Source: Diplosphaera chodatii
Taxonomy: Eukaryota > Chlorophyta > Trebouxiophyceae > Prasiolales > Stichococcaceae
Length of the DNA stretch: 64,000 nt
Assembly (NCBI GenBank): GCA_032358165.1
Contig: JAALGY010000008.1
Span: 620,001 to 684,000 of the forward strand
Reading direction: 5' to 3'
Position numbers and translations under genes: made by a program. Positions 57,093 to 64,000 of this stretch are shown here, piece by piece. Positions within the stretch are counted from its first letter, which is position 1. The number at the start of each line of letters is the position of its first letter. The notes under the pieces are model-generated. The model did no database searches. It was not told the DNA's origin and was given only the letters and a program-made list of their open reading frames with translations.

Positions 57093-60000
57093 TTATGTCT
57101 GGGCCGCTTTGACTGACCGCTGTTTGAGTTTACCCTGTGCCCCGTGCAGAATTGTGGCATTTGGTCGCGATTTGCTCGTTTGTTTGGCCTGCTTTCCTGG
57201 CTTTGCAGATCTGACTTTGTGCTTTCTGCCAGGCTGTGGCGTCACTGCAACTGTGGCCGGCCCTACGTCTGCCACCCGAGGCACGGCAGCCACTTCATCA
57301 TCTACCCCTGGCTCATCCCATGCAGACCACCCTGCAGGCAGATGATAAATCTGCATCTCGACCATGTGTCCCAGCACATGACAATCAGGGTGTCGGAATC
57401 CGGGAAAGTCATGCAGCAGTACCCAGGGCCGATGACCTGCTGTGATACGGGTTTTGCTGACACAACAGACGGACCACCTGTGGCGCGGCCGATGCCGACG
57501 TCCTGTGCAGCGGCAAGCCCGCGCTCGCTCTGCAGCAGCCGTGCAACAGAAGCGCCCGTCAGCACTGCCGCTGCTGCAGGGCCTGCACCTGCCTCCGGAG
57601 CCTCTGCAGCCGCCGCCGCCGCCGCGCCACCCTTTTTGCCACGCCTCGTCTTTGCGCTCTTCTTCCTCCCCTTGTGCGCAGCCTCGGCATCCACCACGGC
57701 CACCACGCCGCTCTCGGGCGCGGCCCTGGAGCCAGCCTTGCCCGGAACGCCGGCCGCCGGCTGTGCTGCTGGATGTGACTGTGGCGCCAGCACCTGCAAA
57801 TGCACAAGACTCAAGCTCCCTCATGCGAGTGATCTGAAGCTTGTGTTCTGCTGCAGATGCCATTTGATTTTGTGTGCCGCCGCCAGAAAGTTGGTGTGCA
57901 GCCGGCCGGTGCAGATGCGCTGCTGGCAGGCATACAACAGCGCACCTCTTCGAGAAAGCTGCGCTCTCCGCCCTCCGCATGTGTCTTGTGCTCTTCAGCA
58001 TCCGACTCACTGTCCAGTTCTGCATCCTGCTGCCGCTGCACAGACGACCTGCCTGGTGTTGCTGCAGCTGATGTGGACCCACTTACAGACTGTCTCTCTG
58101 CTCTCGATGCTGTGCCCCCGGCAGCCGCTGGCTGGGCGGCAAGCTCCTCCTCGACCGCAGGCTGCTTCCGCTTCTTTGTGCTGCCTGGCGCAGTGGCTGC
58201 TGCAGCTTTGCGTTTGCTGCCTGCTGCAGGGCTGGCGTCGGCCTGCGCTGCTTCCCCGGCGCTGTGATCGACGCCAATGGCTGCTGTTGCCACCCGGTCT
58301 GTGCCCCGACTTGCCGCGGCGCTCTTCTTGCTGGCCTTGGCGGCGGCTGCTGGCGCTGCCGTCTGCTCGTCCGACTCCTGTTGCCGTGTCAGGCGGCCCC
58401 TGATGCGCTGCCGCACCTGCACAAGCGGTCACAACTTGCTGATGCTCGATGATCCAGGTGTGTTGTGTGCAGCAAACGCGCTGGCGCGTACATTGCATGT
58501 GAGCCGGTGGACAGCGGGGTGCACTGCTGGAGGGTGGAGGCGCACCCGCTTGCCATCCAGAATCTCGAGCAGCGGCAGCAGTTCCTGCGTGCACGACCGC
58601 CGCCAGTCAGCATGCCAGCCAATTCAGGGTTTCAGGCATTGCCATTGTTCCAGAGCGGCACCAGGCCAGGGTGAGGTCCACCCACCAGCAGCTCCTCCCG
58701 GTGCGCGGCGGCGGCCGCCAGCGGGGCGCCCTTGACGCTCAGCTGCTGCAGCAGCGGCAGCTTGGCCAGGACCTGCCACACCAGCAGGCAGCACGGTGTC
58801 CAGCACTGAGCACGGGCCGTCATCCGGGGCACGGCTGCACGGACAAGTCGAGACGGACACATAGCAGCGGACGCATGTTCTGTGTGGAAAGGCTTGCCTG
58901 CAGGTCAGACAGCGACCTGAGCGGGCAGCCGCTGAGGTCCACGATCTTCAGCCGCGTGTTTGCCGCCAGCTCGTCGGGCAGCCTGCCGTCACGAGCACCG
59001 ATACGATCAGCCGCCAGTCATTCGATGCCCGCAGCACAGCATGCCGGCGCCAGCTGCCTCCGCTGAGCCCACGGAGCGACGGAATCAGTGCGATACTTGA
59101 ACATTCGCAGGTTCCGCATCCTCACAACGTGAGCTCACTGGAGACAGGCGCAAGTCCGCAGCCATGTGTTATATGCTCACATTCTGGTCTGCTGCCTGGA
59201 GCACACAGGACCGGGCTCAGAGAGGCACCTGGTGAGCTCGTTGTGGCCCAGGCGCAGCTCCTGCAGTGCCCGCAGCCCGGCCAGGCTGTCCCCCAGGTCC
59301 GCCACCTCGTTGTGCGCCATGGACAACTTCTCGAGCGCGGTGCAGCCCCTGCAGCGCAGCAGATCGATGCGTGCTTGCCACTGGACGGGCGCCACCAGGC
59401 CGACTGCGCTGGTTGTGTTTTCTTACCTGTGACTCCACATGCGGTGACGGCATGCGCACGCTGCTTGACGCTGCTACAAAGCCACCGGAGCCGCTGGCGT
59501 GGAAGCTATGGACAGTTCGCAGGGCAATTGGCCTCCGCATCAGCTTCACGATCATCAATGCAGTGCATGCTGGAGCTGCACCTGAGCATGTTGCTGAGCT
59601 CCGTGATGCTGTTGTTCTTGATCACCAGCGTGTTGAGGTCCGGCAGCTGGCCCAGCCCTGCGCCAGCAGCAGCATGCGCGTCAGACTCCCCCTCATCCGA
59701 TGTTGCAAACCATGGTCAGAATGTCGTATGTAACAGCGTACCTCGGATGTCTGTGACCGCGTTGTTCGTCAGGATGAGTGCGCGCAGCTTTGGGACGCCG
59801 CGCAGCTTCACCGTGCCGGACACCTGGTTGTCTGACAGGTTCAGCACCTGTATGCATCGAAGCGCACATCTCATGCATCGAGCAACCCCGCTATCGCCAT
59901 GTAGCCCTCACACCACGCAAGCAAGACACTGTGCAGCTGTGTGCAGCTCACACCTGCAGCTGCGGGATGTCCAGCTTGGGCACTTTGGCGATGCGGTTGC

Positions 60001-60208
60001 CGGCCAGCAGCAGCTGCTTCAGGGTTGCGCTCTTGGCAAGGCCGCCGAACTCCGTCAGCTTGTTGTTTTCAAGGTTGAGCCGCAGCAGCTGCTTGAAGGG
60101 CCCCAGGTCGCCGACGCTGGTCACGTCTTTGGCCGCGGCGTTCACGCTGGTGACGAGCGCCGGCGGCTCCTCTGGGAGCAGGTCGGCCACAAAGTCCGGG
60201 CTGAACAT
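57093..60208 (-). CDS. Leucine-rich-repeat protein with long Ala/Lys-rich basic tail
   Basis: Ten exons on the complement: 59954-60208, 59742-59847, 59582-59657, 59229-59348, 58898-58982, 58686-58772, 58546-58584, 57946-58416, 57478-57793, 57093-57331; 597 residues. Six to eight SDS22-like repeats fill about 40-270: LLRLNLENNKLTEFGGL, LKQLLLAGNRIAKVP, VLNLSDNQVSG, LRALILTNNAVTDI, LNTLVIKNNSITEL, LEKLSMAHNEVADLG, LQELRLGHNELT. An LRR cap follows (LLPLLEILDGKR). The rest is disordered, with basic clusters (GSKRKA, STKKRKQ, KGRKKSAKTRRGKKGG) that look like nuclear or nucleolar signals. Role unknown; a PP1-regulator-like or nucleolar scaffold is possible. Odd point: the intron after SLSDLQ starts with GC (GCAAGC); both flanking frames require it. 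Confidence 0.85.
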
Positions 60209-60578
60209 CACGGCCGCTGTCTAACTTGCTACGAGTGACACCAAAGATGCGAGATTCAAGAAGGCACTGTGATCTGGCACGATCGACGACCCGGTGCATC
60301 AGCTGATTGGTGTGCAATCACGTCTGCATGCAACCCTCATCGGCATGTCGACGCGATGCACACGTGGTGAGGACTGCACAGCTACTATCACGGACGCCAT
60401 GAGCTATTTGCACATGGCAATTTGTGGTTCATGTCTGGCTGGCGAGGAACAGGGGGAGAGTGGGTCCTGAGCTGTCAAAGCGCAGCATCCTGCAGCCAGC
60501 ATACTGGAGGTGCAATCAAGTCAGCTAGGGTTCCCAGAGCCAACCCATGCATCCAAATGTCAACCGCAACGTCAACCA
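60209..60578. other. Intergenic region, MPP10 3' end to LRR gene 5' end
   Basis: Two complement-strand genes lie 370 bp apart. No exon fits either gene; it should hold the MPP10 3' UTR and the LRR gene promoter. Confidence 0.4.
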
Positions 60579-63500
60579 TCACAGCTTCAGCCGCTCTGCT
60601 GGAATTGCATCGCTTGGCGGTGCTGCTGCGAACTTCCTGCCACCCGCCTTGGCCGCTGCATCCGCCACCTGCACAGATGGCCGATGTAATGTCCACTGCC
60701 ATGCGCACTTTGCACCGTGACGGCTGATCTGAGAAGATGAGAACAGGTTCGAAGTCTATGGTAGTATGGCGTGCATGTCATGTCCCAGGTTGAAGACGCA
60801 GCATCTCCTGGCAGCTGGCTCTGAGAGGGCGTGGATAGCAACAAGGCAGCACCTGCTGGTCTTGCAGCTTGGCGAAGACCTTGGACGACTTGGTGAACTC
60901 TGAGCGTGTGCCCTGCTTGCGCGCCTTGCGCGCCTCCTGCACGGCGGAGTAGATGTGCTGTCGGCCATGCTCGACAAGCAGTGAAGCCATGGTTATATCT
61001 CCTTGCTTGAGTCAAATAGTGCGCTTCAACTTCACACTCATGACATGCACCTGCCATAAACTGGGCATCTGCTTGCTGGCACACTTCAAGTGACATGGTG
61101 GTGAGACAAACAAACAAACCTTGTCGGCTGCCTTGGCCGCTGCCTCCGACTTGCGGTCTGGCAGTGACGCCGTGCCGCCAGCAGCCACTGACCGCTCCCG
61201 CCGCTCGGCCTCCTGCAGATGCAGAGACAGGCGGTCGGCATGACCCCACCCTGATGTGCAATGCCGGTTCTATGTCAGCCCCTGTAACACTGCCTGGGGG
61301 ACAGCAGGCCGAGCACCATCTGCCGGAACTTCAGCAGAAGCAACCAGGCAATATACGTAGGTGTCGGCAGACCGCAGCGCCCTTCAGGGCAGCGCCATTG
61401 TACACTCCGCAATGCATGTCTGATTTCCATGTCGGTCGAACCATCAGCGTGTCTCAACGCATCGGCACCTTCTGCGCCGTGCGCTTCCTGCCGGCGCGCT
61501 TCTTGGCGGCCCGCGCCCGCCGCCGCTCCTCCCGCGACGCCTCGCCCTCGCCCGCCGGCGGGGCGCCACGCCGCCCCTCCGGCTTGTACACCTCGCCCGC
61601 ATACCGCATGCCCGCCTCGCTCGCGATCTGTGTTCATCAAGGTGGTGTGACGCTACGCTCGGAAGGCTTGACGAGACGCTGGCTGCCCGTGGCCCTGCCC
61701 CTGTCTCGCCCGGCGCCTCGGCCCGCAGCATGACCTCCTTGTGTTCTCCAGCAGCCTCAGAGTTGCTCAGCACAGAAGCTGCTGCACACACAGACCCTGT
61801 GTCTGCTGCATCCTGCAGTCGGCACCTGGGGGGCGACCTCCTCCAGGGCGAGGGCGGGCACCTCGGCGCGCACCGCCATGTCCTCCACCACCGGCTTGGG
61901 CGCGAACTGGAAGTGCGACAGCGCGTCCAGCTTGCCGAACAGCGCCTGCGCACCGGCCACCAGTTGTCATCGTAATGACATGGGCAACGGCTGTCGGCGG
62001 AGGCGACCGCCAGATGAAACGTCAATGTGAACCCACCTCAGGTATGCGCATCGGCTGCCCGAGATCATGTCGAGCTCAGCACAGCTTTGGTGTAAGCCAG
62101 GCTTGGGCACCGCAGAGTGCGCAGCATGCTGAGCTCTGCCAGGCAGAGCTCGAGAGTGCCAGAGTCTGGTGCCACCTTGAGCAGCGTGCGGGCTTCGGCC
62201 TTGGTGGCGGCGTCGCGCTCCTCCAGCACATCGCCGCCAGGCCTGGCGGCCTTGACGTACTCCTCCTCGTACAGCTCCCCCAAGCCCTACAGCAACAAAT
62301 GCACACAGTTTCTGCATCCCACGTCCACCTGGGCTCGTAGATCTGGCAGTGACCGATCAGACGGCTGGGTGGTGTGACAGCTTCCGCTTGTCAGTCACAT
62401 ACGGAGGCTGCGTACTGCACAGCGCTGCCAGCCACTACCTTCATATGAGTCATTCAACACTCGAGATAGCCTGCCTTGGGTAGGGGCAACACCATGGTGC
62501 AGCTGTAAAGCTAGCCTAGACAGAGACCTGCTGTGCCACTGTGATCATTGCCAGGCTGCCGGTATTGCCCTTGCAAGTATCAGCTGCCCGAGCCTGATCG
62601 TGTGACTCCGCACCTTGCCGCTTTTGCGGTCGTCCAGCTCCAGCTGGGTTTTGCGGGTGTCGGGCGGCGGCGGCGCCACCCGCACCACATCGTCCCACTG
62701 CCGCTCCGCCACCCGCGCCCTGCACACCCCTCAGCCTCCTCAGTCGTCACCTTGGTGTAGACAGGCTGTGACAGACGTGAGTCCCTTCTACAGTACGGAT
62801 ACATCTATGCTGATCCGCCTGGAACCAGTGCCTGCTCACATGCATTGGGTGTAGTGCTAGTCACATCGCGTTGCTGTGGACAGCATCGGCGGCGGCGGCG
62901 CACCTGATGCGCTCCTCCAGGGAGGCGGTGCCCTCCTCGGTGGGGGCGGGCGGCGGCGCCATGGTGCGCTCGAAGTCCAGGTCCAGCTCCAGCGCCGAGT
63001 TCAGCGGCCGCTGGCCTGTGTTGGAGGACCCCCAACTAATGAGTGAGCAGCCACCTCATCGGGTACACTTCGCATCAGAGCTTGTCCCCCACAGCATTGG
63101 AATTCGTCAGCAAGCTTCAGCCTGGCACGACCGCAAAGGTCCTGAACAGCGTTGCGCCTGGCATCGGCAGGGACTGAAGCCCACGCACCGGCCTGCGTCT
63201 CGCCGCGCATGAACCAGTCCTTCTCAGACATGGCCGCCGCCTCCATCGCTGCGATCCGCTCCTGCAGCGTTCACAGTATGCCAGATACCGTCAGCACTGC
63301 CTCAGCGCGTTGCCACGGACTGCCGCGCCAGCACAGCATCCAGGCTACTGGTCCTACTTTTGGTTGTGAAGCTACAAGTGGTCAACATCAGCAAGCACAT
63401 TGCGGACCTGCATTGCGCGTGTGCGACGCTCGTGCTTTGACAGGCGCTGACCGCCAGCCAAGCCGTCCACGTTGACATCGTCGTCACTTTCGGCCCCAAG

Positions 63501-63852
63501 CAGAGCACGTCTGCCTGCAATTTGATAGTGCCACCCATGCATCAGATGATATCTTAAAGCTACGGGAGCTGCACATGATGGTATGACGTACACGGCCCAG
63601 AGCCGCATTTGCTCAAAGCGTCTGCGGGTGCCTGGCCAGCGTCTGGGCACCACATGCTACGCGTGTGCCAGACTTGGTTTCTGCTATGTCGTCCAACTTG
63701 CATAGAACGGCACGATACACCGGTGGATGGCCTGTCCTCACCGTTAGCTGCAGCCTCACGGCCTTCGCCAGTGTCATACAGCTCGCCGCCAAACTCCTCA
63801 TCTGAGGACCGCGCATCATCCTCTGAGCCCAGCTCCTCCTCTGCGTCGTCCG
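60579..63852 (-). CDS. MPP10: U3 small nucleolar RNP protein MPP10, N-terminus beyond the right edge
   Basis: Twelve exons on the complement: 63742-63852, 63408-63514, 63189-63261, 62904-63015, 62614-62719, 62176-62286, 61826-61945, 61678-61755, 61469-61627, 61120-61212, 60853-60957, 60579-60668; 421 residues seen. Conserved landmarks occur in order: acidic block (DDAEEELGSEDDARSSDEEF), ERIAAMEAAAMSEKDWFMRG, GQRPLNSALELDLDFER, RQWDDVVR, GELYEEEYVK, LFGKLDALSHFQFAPKP, LEEVAPQ, a basic segment (REERRRARAAKKRAGRKR), SKVFAKLQDQ and the terminal ERLKL, like the KLKL end of the human protein. Known role: part of the Mpp10-Imp3-Imp4 complex of the SSU processome, which binds U3 snoRNA in the nucleolus for 18S rRNA maturation. 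The exon 61678-61755 and its 50-bp downstream intron are the least certain. The first visible exon starts in phase 1, so upstream exons must exist. Confidence 0.92.
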
Positions 63853-64000
63853 CTGCAATGCACATGGCGCAAATATGAAACATCATGCTGCTTCCCAGCC
63901 AAGCAGCACCTGGCAACCGACCAGTCGTGGGCACACCAATCCAAATTTGGCCCTCCGGTTGTTCACTCCCTGCTTGCCCAGGCCCGAAAGCAGAAGCCTG
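63853..64000. other. Intron of MPP10 continuing off the right edge
   Basis: Upstream of the acidic exon the sequence is non-coding in the MPP10 frame. The 5' exons of the gene should lie beyond the window. Confidence 0.4.

Noticed and set aside
57144..58403. Plus-strand open frame of 419 codons
   Set aside because: It is opposite the Ala/Lys-rich tail of the LRR gene, has no homology-like blocks and is Cys/Leu/Ser-rich in the way typical of antisense frames.
1..64000. CRISPR arrays, IS elements, phage or other prokaryotic systems
   Set aside because: No regularly spaced repeats, transposase motifs or bacterial-type gene clusters are seen. The window is spliced eukaryotic nuclear DNA.

Overview
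This is a stretch of nuclear genome from a green plant lineage, most likely a trebouxiophyte or other chlorophyte green alga. It is GC-rich by eye, and the proteins run to Ala, Gln and Pro. Every confident gene is cut into many short exons by introns that mostly end in TGCAG. The gene content fits Viridiplantae: BOLA4, a PATROL1-type MUN protein, a plastid-type MscS channel and a plant-type (DUF266/GT14) glycosyltransferase. There is no operon, no CRISPR array and nothing that looks like a prokaryotic or viral system. All exon models were built by hand, by following reading frame across GT-AG (or GC-AG) junctions. About 158 introns were placed, and all of the phases agree.

Left part (1-18.3 kb): the last two exons of an unknown gene; an SGNH/PC-esterase-like membrane-anchored protein (+); a long coiled-coil protein (-); translation initiation factor eIF3 subunit L (+); and a head-to-head pair, BolA4 (-) and omega-amidase (+).

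Middle (18.6-47.1 kb): a 26-exon MUN-domain (PATROL1-like) trafficking protein (+); COP9 signalosome subunit 6 (-); an MscS-like channel (-); a 20-exon gene (-) that joins Ala/Tyr-rich low complexity, coiled coil, an RS domain and a C-terminal U2AF-homology motif; and an hnRNP U-like protein (+) with SPRY and P-loop kinase domains and a long Gln-rich tail carrying five copies of an EPF motif.

Right part (47.1-64 kb): a 2-kb stretch with no gene I can support; an armadillo-like protein (+); another poorly resolved 1.6-kb gap with a possible ankyrin exon; a core-2/I-branching-type glycosyltransferase (+); a leucine-rich-repeat protein with a basic tail (-); and the U3 snoRNP protein MPP10 (-), which runs off the right edge.

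The genes are housekeeping functions: translation, splicing/RNP, rRNA processing, ubiquitin-like regulation, trafficking and cell-surface glycosylation. They do not form one pathway. The points most worth checking are the RS-UHM protein, the EPF-repeat hnRNP U-like protein, three GC-AG introns that share the same donor hexamer, and a strong preference for GTG-type splice donors.
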